Assembly (NCBI GenBank): GCA_002840715.1
Contig: PHBW01000032.1
Location: 1 to 34,249, forward strand
DNA: 34,249 nt
Reading direction: 5' to 3'
From: Chloroflexi bacterium HGW-Chloroflexi-4
GTDB lineage: Bacteria > Chloroflexota > Anaerolineae > Anaerolineales > Anaerolineaceae
Of this stretch, positions 25,054 through 33,112 are shown in pieces. The notes under the pieces are model-generated. The model was not told where the DNA came from and did no database searches. It was given only the letters and a program-made list of their open reading frames with translations. A program made the position numbers and the translations under genes. Numbering within the stretch: the stretch's first letter is position 1; the number at the start of each line of letters is the position of its first letter.

Positions 25054-26223
25054 ATGACGAAGACAATTGGAATTTTAACAGGCGGTGGTGATGTCCCTGG
25101 ATTAAACCCCGCCATGAAGGCCGTTGCTGTGAACGCCTTCGAGCTTGGCTACAAAATGGTCGGCATTCGTAGAGGATGGGGTGGATTGCTTCAATATAAC
25201 CTCGATGAACCCTCCACACACGATTATTATGTAAAAAATCTGCATCACGAAGATGTGCGCAAGATTGATCGAACCGGCGGCACCTTCCTTCATACTTCAA
25301 GAACGAACCCCCAGAGAGTGAAAGCCAAGAATATCCCCGATTTTCTCAAGAATTCATCATATGGTAAGAAAATCGATGACGAAGGCACCATGGATTACAC
25401 GGATTACGTGCTTAAGGTGCTTGAACACCTTGGAATCGATACGTTGGTAACTATTGGCGGCGATGATACATTGAGCTTTTCTGTACGTTTGAACAAAGAA
25501 AATTTCCCTGTGGTTGGCATCCCAAAAACCATGGATAATGACGTCTTTGGCACCGATTATTGTATTGGCTTTTCAACTGCAGTGACTCGTACTGTTGATT
25601 TCATCACCAATATGCGAACTTCTGTTGGCTCACATGAACGTATTGGTATAGTTGAACTCTTCGGTCGAAATTCGGGTGAAACAAGTTTGATCTCTGCTTA
25701 TTTGAGTTATGTTGATCGATCCATCATCTCCGAAGTTCCGTTTGATGTTAATCGACTCTCAGAATACTTGATGGAAGACAAAAGAAACAATCCATCCAAT
25801 TACTGCATGATGACTATCAGTGAAGGCGCCATCATGGAAGGCGGCTTGGTCATTGAAACCGGAGAAGAGGATGCTTACGGGCACAGAAAGCTGGGCGGCG
25901 TGGGTGAAGAATGCGCCGCAGAAATCAAACGTATTACGGGTCAAGATATCATGTACCAACAGTTGGGCTATTTGATGCGATCAGGCGCTCCTGATTCATT
26001 GGACCGCATGGTTGCCATGTCTTATGGCAGTCTGGCTGTTCAATTGATCAAGAGAAACGAAACAGGAAAATTAGTTGCCTTGCATGGAGGAAAATACACA
26101 ACGGTTCCCATCAATATGGTGTTGGCCGGTCAAAAGCGGGTTGATGTCACCAGTTTCTATGATATTGATCAATATCGCCCCAAGATTCGTGATTTCATGG
26201 GCGTGCCGATGTTCTTGAGTTAG
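25054..26223 (+). CDS. 6-phosphofructokinase, pyrophosphate-type signature
   Basis: Phosphorylates fructose 6-phosphate to the 1,6-bisphosphate in glycolysis. The 389-residue protein has the N-terminal [18 protein letters not shown] at 135-139, PKTMDND at 157-163 with catalytic Asp161, and [21 protein letters not shown]-specific enzymes such as E. coli PfkA have Gly at the position of Asp138 (GGDGS) and Gly at that of Lys158. Asp plus Lys is the recognised signature of PPi-dependent enzymes. It is therefore predicted to use pyrophosphate, which would also make the step reversible. Strong site GAGGAGAGAAAGAG precedes the ATG. It follows the histidine kinase and is closed by a terminator. Confidence 0.93.
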   Translation: MTKTIGILTGGGDVPGLNPAMKAVAVNAFELGYKMVGIRRGWGGLLQYNLDEPSTHDYYVKNLHHEDVRKIDRTGGTFLHTSRTNPQRVKAKNIPDFLKNSSYGKKIDDEGTMDYTDYVLKVLEHLGIDTLVTIGGDDTLSFSVRLNKENFPVVGIPKTMDNDVFGTDYCIGFSTAVTRTVDFITNMRTSVGSHERIGIVELFGRNSGETSLISAYLSYVDRSIISEVPFDVNRLSEYLMEDKRNNPSNYCMMTISEGAIMEGGLVIETGEEDAYGHRKLGGVGEECAAEIKRITGQDIMYQQLGYLMRSGAPDSLDRMVAMSYGSLAVQLIKRNETGKLVALHGGKYTTVPINMVLAGQKRVDVTSFYDIDQYRPKIRDFMGVPMFLS

Positions 26224-26240
26224 TTAATATAACAATCGAA

Positions 26241-26273
26241 ACAAGGATAAGGAAACCCCTTATCCTTGTTTTT
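26241..26273 (+). terminator. Terminator after the phosphofructokinase gene
   Basis: A 12-base perfect stem (ACAAGGATAAGG / CCTTATCCTTGT) with a short AAACC loop is followed by TTTT. The Nudix ribosome binding site begins just after it. Confidence 0.88.
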
Positions 26274-26284
26274 ATAAGGACAAT

Positions 26285-26779
26285 ATGAGCAATAATCCAC
26301 AAGTTATTCTTAAAAATCGTTACCAGGTGGTTCCGCGTACTTTGATTCTTGTATTTCAAGGTGAAAAAGTGTTGCTGCAAAAGGGGGCACCCAATAAAAA
26401 GATATGGGCTGGTTATTATAACGGCCTTGGCGGACATATTGAGCGTGGGGAGGATATTTTATCTGCGGCCCGCAGAGAATTGATGGAAGAAACGGGGCTG
26501 GAATGCAATGATCTTCATTTATGCGGTACGGTAATGATTGATGTTGAAGATACAAATGGCATTACGCTATTTGTGATGACTGGAAAACATACAAATGGAA
26601 TAATTAACGATTCTGAAGAAGGTTCACTTCATTGGGTAAACGTAAATGAATTAACAAAAATAAATGTCGTTGAAGATATTCCTGAAATTGTCGAAAGAAT
26701 TTTGAATCCGAGTTCAGAAGTCTTTAATGCTCATTATGGATATGATGCAAATGGAAACCGCATCACCACTTTGGGGTGA
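26285..26779 (+). CDS. Nudix hydrolase, 8-oxo-dGTP diphosphatase-like
   Basis: A 164-residue protein with a complete Nudix box from Gly50 to Leu72 (G-x5-E-x7-REUxEExGU): GHIERGE, then RELMEETGL. The preceding GYYNGLGG and early LLQKGAPNKKIWAG strand resemble MutT-like enzymes that clean oxidised nucleotides, but other nucleoside diphosphate derivatives are possible. AAGGA precedes the ATG. It lies directly after the PFK terminator, so it needs its own promoter or readthrough. Its stop codon abuts the stop of the convergent rsmD gene (TGATCA) with no terminator between them. Confidence 0.9.
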   Translation: MSNNPQVILKNRYQVVPRTLILVFQGEKVLLQKGAPNKKIWAGYYNGLGGHIERGEDILSAARRELMEETGLECNDLHLCGTVMIDVEDTNGITLFVMTGKHTNGIINDSEEGSLHWVNVNELTKINVVEDIPEIVERILNPSSEVFNAHYGYDANGNRITTLG

Positions 26780-27346
26780 TCAGGTCAGGTCGTTTCGTGC
26801 ATAAAAAAGCACCAAAGTAGAGCCATATTCACGTCGGTCAAATTCATGAAGGTTGGACAAATTGACCTCCGTAAGTTCAACCGGATGAATTTGAACAATC
26901 ACCCAGCCATCTTCCGTAAGTAAATCCAAACGTTGGTCAACCATTTGCAGCGCTTTGATCCACATTTCTTTGTATTGCGGGGGAGCTATATAGATATATT
27001 CGAATTTTTCGTTTTGTGGAGATTCAAGAAAGCGGAATGCATCCATTTGATGCACACGGGTGTTCGTTTCGAGCCGGGTTGTTTTTAGATTGGCTTTGAT
27101 GATGTTTATGGCTGCAGTATTCAAATCCACGAATGTGACTGATCGGGCTCCGCGGCTGAGAGCTTCGATGCCGACGCTGCCGGTTCCGCCAAAAAGATCA
27201 AGAAAATTGCAATCAAGAATGTCTGAGCTAAAAATATTAAATACAGCTTCTTTGACCCGGTCGGTAATAGGACGCGTGATATCTCCGGGGACGTCTTGCA
27301 ACCGGATGCCTCTCGCCTTGCCTGAAATAATTCTGGGTTGACCCAT
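26780..27346 (-). CDS. rsmD: 16S rRNA (guanine-966-N2)-methyltransferase RsmD family protein
   Basis: A 188-residue SAM-dependent methyltransferase. The N-terminus PRIISGKARGIRL and RPITDRVKEAVFNIF are characteristic of RsmD. The SAM-binding motif I is LDLFGGTGSVGIEALSRGA at 49-67, and FVDLN follows. The catalytic motif IV, DPP(Y/F) in E. coli RsmD, reads IAPPQY here, with Ala121 replacing the Asp. The start is the ATG that gives MGQPRII; a longer frame upstream lies inside the preceding gene and lacks family likeness. It is the last gene of a leftward set, 10 bases after the URO-D-family gene. Confidence 0.9.
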   Translation of the reverse strand: MGQPRIISGKARGIRLQDVPGDITRPITDRVKEAVFNIFSSDILDCNFLDLFGGTGSVGIEALSRGARSVTFVDLNTAAINIIKANLKTTRLETNTRVHQMDAFRFLESPQNEKFEYIYIAPPQYKEMWIKALQMVDQRLDLLTEDGWVIVQIHPVELTEVNLSNLHEFDRREYGSTLVLFYARNDLT

Positions 27347-27356
27347 ATTTTTCTTT

Positions 27357-28337
27357 CTACAATTCCACAGCTTGTCTAGCAGCCAGGATGTTTGAATGCG
27401 GGGCAGTGATGGGCAGCACACAGCCAGTGCCGAGGATGAATCGATTCGATTCTGTTTTCTCGATTGCATCTAGGGCTTCTTTGGTGACTGATTCAGGGGA
27501 ACCGTTTACCAAAGTTTCCCACTGCCTTAGCCCGCCGCATACAGCGCCGGGGAAAAGAAGTTTTGCAGTTGATAAATCGGGAGGCGTTTCAAGGTCATGC
27601 CAATTGAGAACATCCATTGGATATTGGCTGATTTTGCCAAAGTAAACGTCATTTCCGTGCAAGTGAGCCACATTTAGCCACAAATCGTTTCCTTGCTCAA
27701 GAATTTCAAGATCGAAGGGGATGCCAAACTCATCATATTCAGCTGGACTCAGAAGACCAGCCTGGGCATGCTGAATTGCAAAAAAGATGCCGTCAATGCC
27801 TAATTTTTTAGCAGATTTGATAAATTCAAGAGTGGTTTCGGTAATGACCGCCAATGCATTTAAAACCTCTTTTGGGTTCAAACGCATGTGAATGGGAAGA
27901 TTGCTTTTTCCGACCAGATTTTTGGCTTGAGAAAGCGGGTTGAAAATGGTTTGGATGATAGGAGTCCCTTTGGGGAGGCTTTGCCTGATCAATTTGATAC
28001 ATTCAAGTTGAGCAGCCAATGCTCCCTTGTTTGGAGAAAGCTGTTTTATTTTTTTCCAATCTTCGAAATGCTTAACTGGAAATTCAATGTATTCACATGA
28101 GCCTTCGGGATTACCACTCCATTGATCGCGAGAACCCCAATCGGCCACGCAAAAGGAAGACGACGGTGTGATTTTTACAAAATCAAAATCGTACGTTTCT
28201 TGAAAATTAACCACAGCGCGGGCGAGCAAGGCCGGCGATTGATCTTCAACAGGAAAATGCCGCCAGAGTGAAACCGGAACGCGATCCACTGTTTCACCAG
28301 CAAGGCATCGTTTTAATCTTTCTTCATGTGAAACCAT
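27357..28337 (-). CDS. Uroporphyrinogen decarboxylase (URO-D) family protein
   Basis: A 326-residue TIM-barrel protein of the URO-D superfamily, which includes heme-pathway HemE and corrinoid methyltransferases such as MtaA/MtbA. Supporting sequence: MVSHEERLKRCLAGETVDRVPV at the start, NWHDL near 243-247 and the C-terminal FILGTGCVLPITAPHSNI, where G-x-GC is a typical corrinoid-methyltransferase-like ending. The HemE-specific active-site pattern is not obvious, and there is no neighbouring heme gene, so it is more likely a relative than HemE. AGGAG precedes the ATG. The reaction and substrate are not assigned. Confidence 0.85.
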   Translation of the reverse strand: MVSHEERLKRCLAGETVDRVPVSLWRHFPVEDQSPALLARAVVNFQETYDFDFVKITPSSSFCVADWGSRDQWSGNPEGSCEYIEFPVKHFEDWKKIKQLSPNKGALAAQLECIKLIRQSLPKGTPIIQTIFNPLSQAKNLVGKSNLPIHMRLNPKEVLNALAVITETTLEFIKSAKKLGIDGIFFAIQHAQAGLLSPAEYDEFGIPFDLEILEQGNDLWLNVAHLHGNDVYFGKISQYPMDVLNWHDLETPPDLSTAKLLFPGAVCGGLRQWETLVNGSPESVTKEALDAIEKTESNRFILGTGCVLPITAPHSNILAARQAVEL

Positions 28338-28358
28338 AATTGACTCCTGAAGCCTGGT

Positions 28359-28817
28359 TTATGCAGGAACGTTTTTGAAAGTCCAAAAACGGTTGACCAA
28401 AAAATTCCACATCATGACAACAGCAATAACCAAGGCAAGAGAAACGTTGTGCCCGACAATGGTAGGGGTGAGTACGTTTGGAATTATTTTTGCCGCCAAG
28501 GGGATGAGCATTTTTTCAAGCCAGGCAAATAATGGGATTCTTATGGCAAGACCCAGGCAGCTCACAATCACAAACTGTAACAGTGGTTTATATATTGGAG
28601 TTTGGCGTGTTTCCGGATAGGTCCAAAAGCGATTAAGAATGAAATTGTTGATCACTGCAAGTGCAAAAGAGACTGTACTTGAAGCAATGGCTGCAACATG
28701 AAATACGATGGTAAAAAGATTGAAAATTCCAAAATCTATGACTGATCCAATAAGTCCAACTGTTCCAAATTTGATAAATCTTTTAATTTCTTTTTTTTTG
28801 TCCTTAATTAAACTCAT
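28359..28817 (-). CDS. GtrA-like polytopic membrane protein
   Basis: A 152-residue protein with four membrane segments. The start KKEIKRFIKFGTVGLIGSVIDFGIF, the central FILNRFWTY and the terminal LVNRFWTFK are hallmarks of the GtrA/DPMS-associated family, involved in flipping or anchoring polyprenyl-linked sugars for glycan modification. The ATG giving MSLIKDK is preferred because GGAG lies five bases upstream. It sits between a lipoprotein gene and the URO-D-family gene on the same strand. Confidence 0.9.
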   Translation of the reverse strand: MSLIKDKKKEIKRFIKFGTVGLIGSVIDFGIFNLFTIVFHVAAIASSTVSFALAVINNFILNRFWTYPETRQTPIYKPLLQFVIVSCLGLAIRIPLFAWLEKMLIPLAAKIIPNVLTPTIVGHNVSLALVIAVVMMWNFLVNRFWTFKNVPA

Positions 28818-28869
28818 GAACTCTCCAATGATTAATAACAAAAAACTTTTGCGAGTTTATTATGATGAA

Positions 28870-30423
28870 TTATTTCCAGTCCACTTTACTGATGGACCCA
28901 TCACCAGTGATTTGTTTGACAGAGCCGCCTTCAGTGTTCACCAAAATAAGATTACCTTGGGCAATACCGGCAAGAAGTTGATCTTGTGCCCATGTTGGGG
29001 ACCATTTCAAGATTTGAGGTGAAAGCCCTTGAATCCCTTCGTCGGGGTAGTACTTGCGTTGATTTGAGCCGTCACGATCCATGGCTTTCAGGCTATAACG
29101 ACTGGTTTCACTTTGGTCGGGCAGGATCGCAGCCAGATATGCAACGGAATAACGGCCGTCTTTATTTACAGGCGAAGGGGTTGGGTAGCAGAATAATCCG
29201 CAGTTTGGAACCAGATTGATCACTTTTTGTGCACCGATCAATATGACTGATAAGGCAGGGACCGTGATTGTGCCATTTGAAGAAGCCGGCAGAAGCGTTG
29301 TGAAAATGGATTGATCATCTGGAGACCACTTGATGCCGGGAACCCAGGCCCAATCGCTACCGGTGTTAAAAACATCAAATTCTGCCAAAGGGATCAGAGC
29401 GCCTGATTCAAGATCAACCAAGCCAATGGAATCTGGCCTTGCGTAGGCTAATTTACTACCATTTGTTGACCATTCGTAACTGGCTCCCCACCAGCCAGAA
29501 ATGCCGCCTGAATTTTTATCGACAACCAATTTTGTTTCGAAGGGTTTGCCCTCAGCGTCAAAACGATAGATTAGCAAGTCGTTGTTTGCGTTCCAACCCG
29601 GGGCAGTTGGAACCGGTTCGACTGTAGAAAAAGAGATGGTTCGGCCTCGGCCAGGAACCCAGTCTGCATAGTTGACCACGTTAGTAATGCCTGTGTTAAC
29701 GGGTTCAGGAGACTCAGATTTCAAGTTTACGACCCAAAGGGTATTGATGAGACCTTCTTCTGTAGAAAGTCGCGAAAAAAGCAGCCATTCACGATCTGGT
29801 GAAACCGAGAAAACCCGCCCATCAAGATCAGCCGTTGAAACCACCAAACGGCGGTTAATTGTGCTGTCTTCCATGATCCAGGCGTTGGATGCCGAAATGT
29901 AGGCAATGGTGCCTGAAATGGTTTGCGGTGTAAATGGCGATTGAACACCAATCATGAGTATTTCAGGTTTGGCTGCCTGGGTTATTTCGCTGCTGACAAA
30001 GGTTCTAGATGTTTCAATGCCGTTTTCGAAAAGAATGCGAAAGGTGTTTTGCTGAATGCCGTTTGCACCAGCCTGGATAAGAACGGACTGGCCTTCAGGA
30101 AGGGATTCGTTCTTGACAGTTTGTTGTTCAAAAGGAACAATGGCTTGCTCAATTGAGAATTCTTCTGTCACGCGTGTAATGGTTATGGTTGTGTTTTCTG
30201 ATAGAAGGGTTGTACTTATCGGATTGGTTTTATCAAGTGCATTCAGTGTTACCCCTGCAATTTCAATGGCTTGCTTAACACTGCTGCCTGATGGAACACT
30301 GAGAGATTTTTGTGCTGCATTATCGACAATAACAACATTAATATTTTTACCGGTGGTTAAAATATCACAACCGGATAAAAGTATTAAAAAAATCAGTGAT
30401 AGAAGGAAAAATTTTCGTGTCAA
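28870..30423 (-). CDS. Lipoprotein with G5 domain and TolB/WD40-like beta-propeller
   Basis: A 517-residue exported protein. The N-terminal signal ends in the lipobox LLSGC with Cys19 as the lipidated residue. A DUF348-like ubiquitin-fold segment follows (about 28-80, INVVIVDNAAQKSLSV and VTLNALD). Next is a G5 domain beginning at EEFSIEQAIVPF (about 87-160), a module associated with cell-wall binding. The remaining 350 residues form propeller-like repeats of the PD40/TolB type (SPDREWLLFSR, WSPDDQSIF, WSPTW). The start codon is TTG; no ATG exists in the signal region and no strong ribosome binding site is seen. It is first in a leftward set with GtrA, URO-D and RsmD. Ligand unknown. Confidence 0.85.
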   Translation of the reverse strand: MTRKFFLLSLIFLILLSGCDILTTGKNINVVIVDNAAQKSLSVPSGSSVKQAIEIAGVTLNALDKTNPISTTLLSENTTITITRVTEEFSIEQAIVPFEQQTVKNESLPEGQSVLIQAGANGIQQNTFRILFENGIETSRTFVSSEITQAAKPEILMIGVQSPFTPQTISGTIAYISASNAWIMEDSTINRRLVVSTADLDGRVFSVSPDREWLLFSRLSTEEGLINTLWVVNLKSESPEPVNTGITNVVNYADWVPGRGRTISFSTVEPVPTAPGWNANNDLLIYRFDAEGKPFETKLVVDKNSGGISGWWGASYEWSTNGSKLAYARPDSIGLVDLESGALIPLAEFDVFNTGSDWAWVPGIKWSPDDQSIFTTLLPASSNGTITVPALSVILIGAQKVINLVPNCGLFCYPTPSPVNKDGRYSVAYLAAILPDQSETSRYSLKAMDRDGSNQRKYYPDEGIQGLSPQILKWSPTWAQDQLLAGIAQGNLILVNTEGGSVKQITGDGSISKVDWK

Positions 30424-30446
30424 AATAGTATCAAACCAATTATTCG

Positions 30447-30454
30447 ATTATAAT
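30447..30454. promoter_or_regulatory. Symmetric -10 box between the lipoprotein gene and scpB
   Basis: ATTATAAT reads TATAAT on both strands, the same arrangement as the box at 19490. The minus reading ends 23 bases before the lipoprotein TTG. The plus reading ends 37 bases before the scpB ATG. Confidence 0.5.
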
Positions 30455-30491
30455 GAAGCGCTCAATTAAATCTTAACTTTGCAATTATAGC

Positions 30492-31064
30492 ATGACTGAT
30501 CAATCACCTGAAATTACTGAAACAAATCACCTCCCGCGCATTGAGGCACTTCTCTTTGTGGCGTCTGGCCCTGCCACGGTGTCTCAGATCAGTGAAGCGT
30601 TAACCATCCCGACAAAGGAAGTTGAATCTGCACTGGTGCAACTTCAACAGGAGTATTCCGGCCGAAGGGGAATTGCGATTCAAAGTAACGGAGGACGCTT
30701 TCAACTTACCACGGCTGCTGAATATGCAGAGGATGTAGAAAAATTTCTGGGTATCGAATCCACCCAGCGCTTATCGCGTGCAGGGCTCGAAACCATGGCA
30801 ATCATTGCATATAAACAACCGATCACAAGACCTGGAATTGATGCAATTCGAGGTGTCAGCAGTGACGGTGTGATAAAGAGCTTATTATCAAAAGGGTTGA
30901 TCCAGGAAGTAGGCAGGGCAGATGGACCAGGACGTCCGATTTTGTTTTCAACAACAGTGGATTTCTTACAGCATTTTGGTCTAAATTCATTGGAACAACT
31001 GCCACCTTACGAAGTGGATGAACCCGAATCAGAGCAACCCAGAAACACCCTTTTGAAGGATTAA
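30492..31064 (+). CDS. scpB: Segregation and condensation protein B
   Basis: ScpB is the kite subunit of the bacterial SMC-ScpAB condensin complex that organises chromosomes. The 190-residue protein has two winged-helix domains: the first begins IEALLFVASGPATVSQISEAL, and the second contains the family signature ETMAIIAYKQPITRPGID then AIRGV around 100-122. GRADGPGRPILFSTT is also typical. No ribosome binding site is obvious. scpA, often adjacent, is not upstream: the neighbour there is divergent. The downstream neighbour, an RsuA-type pseudouridine synthase three bases away, is a very common partner of scpB. Confidence 0.95.
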   Translation: MTDQSPEITETNHLPRIEALLFVASGPATVSQISEALTIPTKEVESALVQLQQEYSGRRGIAIQSNGGRFQLTTAAEYAEDVEKFLGIESTQRLSRAGLETMAIIAYKQPITRPGIDAIRGVSSDGVIKSLLSKGLIQEVGRADGPGRPILFSTTVDFLQHFGLNSLEQLPPYEVDEPESEQPRNTLLKD

Positions 31065-31067
31065 ATA

Positions 31068-32333
31068 ATGGTTGAAGAACGAGTACAAAAAATTCTGGCG
31101 CGCGCCGGATACGGTTCGCGCAGAGCCTGTGAAGAATTAATAACCACAGGCCGTGTAAAAGTAAATGGCAAGACAGTTCTATTAGGTGAAAAAGCTGACG
31201 CAACAAGTGATGCGATTACAGTTGATGGAAAAACGCTTCCCACCGAACTTCAACTGCGCTATATTGCTTATTACAAACCAAGATTTGTTTTATGCGATAA
31301 AGTTTATGATGAAGACACCAGGCGAACAGTATTTAATATGGTCGAGGGTGCTTCTGATCTTGCAGTGGTCGGACGACTTGATTATGAGAGTGAAGGGTTG
31401 GTAATTCTCACCAATGATGGCGAGATGGTCAATAAATTGACCCATCCGCGTTATCAACATGAAAAAGAATACCGGGTATTAGTGGCTACTCATCCCGATG
31501 TCAAGCAAATGGAAATATGGCGTCGTGGCGTTGTTTTGGAAGATGGACATAAAACTTCACCTGCCAGCGTCACTGTTGAAGGAAATGCAGGCAAAGGCAC
31601 CTGGATCCGTGTGATCTTGAAAGAAGGCCATAAACGTCAAATCCGTGAAACTGCAAAATTGACGGGGTTATTTGTTGTCAAGTTAGTGCGAACAAGAATT
31701 GCATCATTGAGACTAGGGAATCTGAAAAGCGGTGACTATCGACCTTTGACCAGTGAAGAGATCGAAGCGTTGAAAGACACCTCAAGACCGCCAAGACTTA
31801 TGAAAACGCCACGGAAATATGGTTCCGCAAAACCACATGTGAAATCAGACCCTGAAGAAGCAACCAAGCGTAATGATTTTGCAAAACCGAGACCCAGCAG
31901 CCGTGCCCCTCGTAGTGCGGAAATCGGCAATGATCGACCGACTGGAACAAGAACACCAGGGTCACATTCAACAGGAACCAGGCCTTCTGGTACCAGACCC
32001 ACTGGAACCAGGTCTTCAGCGACCAGACCTGCGGGAACGAAACCGACGGGTGGACGCCCCACGCGAAGTACCACCAGCACTTACAGCAGCGGTTCACGCA
32101 ATACTGATACCTTCAGCCCAGAAGAAAAGAACGCTTTTCATAATGAGAAGCGCAGTTCAACGCGCAAGCCTGGTGCTCCTTCTGGAACACGCAGCCCCCG
32201 TAACTCGAGCAGCACTTCGACTCGTGCGCCGCGTAGTTCTTCACACGGTCCGAGCAGCGGATCAACACGCACCAGCGGAACGAGAAGCACGACCGTTCGC
32301 AGCCCAAGAAGAACCACAAAAAAAGAAGATTAA
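31068..32333 (+). CDS. RsuA/RluB-family pseudouridine synthase with a long low-complexity tail
   Basis: Converts a specific rRNA uridine to pseudouridine. Residues 1-60 are an S4 RNA-binding domain (VQKILARAGYGSRRACEELI). The catalytic domain covers about 62-240 and includes GRLDYESEGLVILTNDGE with catalytic Asp105, then KEYRVLV and GHKRQIRETAKLTG. Residues about 255-421 form a tail rich in Arg, Ser, Thr, Gly and Pro, with repeated TGTRP-like units, strongly basic and surely disordered. The catalytic part fits RluB/RsuA; the tail more than doubles typical RsuA size. Probably co-translated with scpB. Confidence 0.92.
   Translation: MVEERVQKILARAGYGSRRACEELITTGRVKVNGKTVLLGEKADATSDAITVDGKTLPTELQLRYIAYYKPRFVLCDKVYDEDTRRTVFNMVEGASDLAVVGRLDYESEGLVILTNDGEMVNKLTHPRYQHEKEYRVLVATHPDVKQMEIWRRGVVLEDGHKTSPASVTVEGNAGKGTWIRVILKEGHKRQIRETAKLTGLFVVKLVRTRIASLRLGNLKSGDYRPLTSEEIEALKDTSRPPRLMKTPRKYGSAKPHVKSDPEEATKRNDFAKPRPSSRAPRSAEIGNDRPTGTRTPGSHSTGTRPSGTRPTGTRSSATRPAGTKPTGGRPTRSTTSTYSSGSRNTDTFSPEEKNAFHNEKRSSTRKPGAPSGTRSPRNSSSTSTRAPRSSSHGPSSGSTRTSGTRSTTVRSPRRTTKKED
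31936..32310 (+). repeat. Degenerate repeats encoding the Arg/Ser/Thr/Gly/Pro tail
   Basis: Repeated units such as ACTGGAACCAGG and close variants encode T-G-T-R, with the clearest cluster at about 31936-32050 and looser Ser/Thr/Arg repeats after it. Confidence 0.65.
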
Positions 32334-32336
32334 GGT

Positions 32337-32371
32337 AAAAGAAGTGGCGGTTCATGACCGACACTTCTTTT
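32337..32371 (+). terminator. Terminator after the pseudouridine synthase gene
   Basis: AAAAGAAGTG pairs with CACTTCTTTT, continued by CGGT/ACCG after one G-A mismatch, around a small loop. The terminal T-tract on each strand allows activity in both directions. The gap to the convergent gene ending at 32412 holds nothing else. Confidence 0.8.
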
Positions 32372-32411
32372 ATATATTCATGTGGTATGCAGAGTCTTTA
32401 GATTCTGGATT

Positions 32412-33110
32412 TTATTTTGGATCCAACTTTTCTGATATCGTGGTCAACAATTCTGGTGATAACGGGGCAGTTTTAGCCCGTTTACGAATATATTCCTTGA
32501 GTTTATCTGCCGTGACGGCTCCACCGGTAAAACCTTCAGAATTTAAGGTTACTTTGTCATTAACAAAGACCAAAATGGACTCAGGAATAGTGCTACCAAG
32601 ATCAATACCCTTCTTTTCAAAAAACTTGGTGATATCCGAGACTGCATAATTGGCATCCAAATCTGGACGTCCAAGGCTGTCTCCCCCAAAAGTTTTCAAA
32701 AAGAAATTTCCGCCTGCTTGTTTCCAACGATTCTTGGTTGCATTGTAGGTAATGGTGCCGGGTTGGTTGTATGGCAGCAGGCAATAAATCCCGCTTGGTC
32801 CGACCAGCAGATGGGGAATGTTGGTTGTGAAATGATATAGGGTGTATTTATCATCCATGCCTTTAAGGGCGGCACTGATTTTTTGATCAGGGCGGGGCGG
32901 TTTGCCAAAGCGGTTCATGTAAAAATTGCCAATTTGGAAGAGTAAGAAACCGACAATCAATGATGAGAAGGTTAAAGGCAGATATTTACCATCCACATCT
33001 TTGAACGAAAAATACATACCGACACCGAGGACGGCCACAGAAGCCAGGGAGGTGATGTTGCCAATTCGGGTATTTCGTTTGATTAGTTTATCATTTGAGA
33101 CTATTTTCAT
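32412..33110 (-). CDS. Membrane protein with a NERD-like domain
   Basis: A 232-residue protein with two membrane segments (about 17-35 and 45-63) followed by a soluble cytoplasmic domain. RPDQKISAAL (73-82) and PHLLVGPSGIYCLLP (99-113) resemble the start and central strand of nuclease-related NERD domains (xDHVVVGPxGVFxIExK). The usual E-x-K that supports catalysis is replaced by L-L-P, so nuclease activity is doubtful. The start ATG follows AAAGG located within the end of plsX; only two bases separate the genes. Assignment to NERD is moderate; it could be a related fold with another role. Confidence 0.62.
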   Translation of the reverse strand: MKIVSNDKLIKRNTRIGNITSLASVAVLGVGMYFSFKDVDGKYLPLTFSSLIVGFLLFQIGNFYMNRFGKPPRPDQKISAALKGMDDKYTLYHFTTNIPHLLVGPSGIYCLLPYNQPGTITYNATKNRWKQAGGNFFLKTFGGDSLGRPDLDANYAVSDITKFFEKKGIDLGSTIPESILVFVNDKVTLNSEGFTGGAVTADKLKEYIRKRAKTAPLSPELLTTISEKLDPK

Positions 33111-33112
33111 GG

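Noticed and set aside
27347..27469. 41-residue N-terminal extension of rsmD
   Set aside because: It lies within the upstream URO-D-family gene; RsmD similarity begins at the internal ATG.
31873..32649. 258-codon open frame on the plus strand over the pseudouridine synthase tail and beyond
   Set aside because: It is an alternate frame of a repetitive GC-richer stretch, crosses the terminator at 32337-32371 and overlaps a convergent gene; the protein looks like no family.
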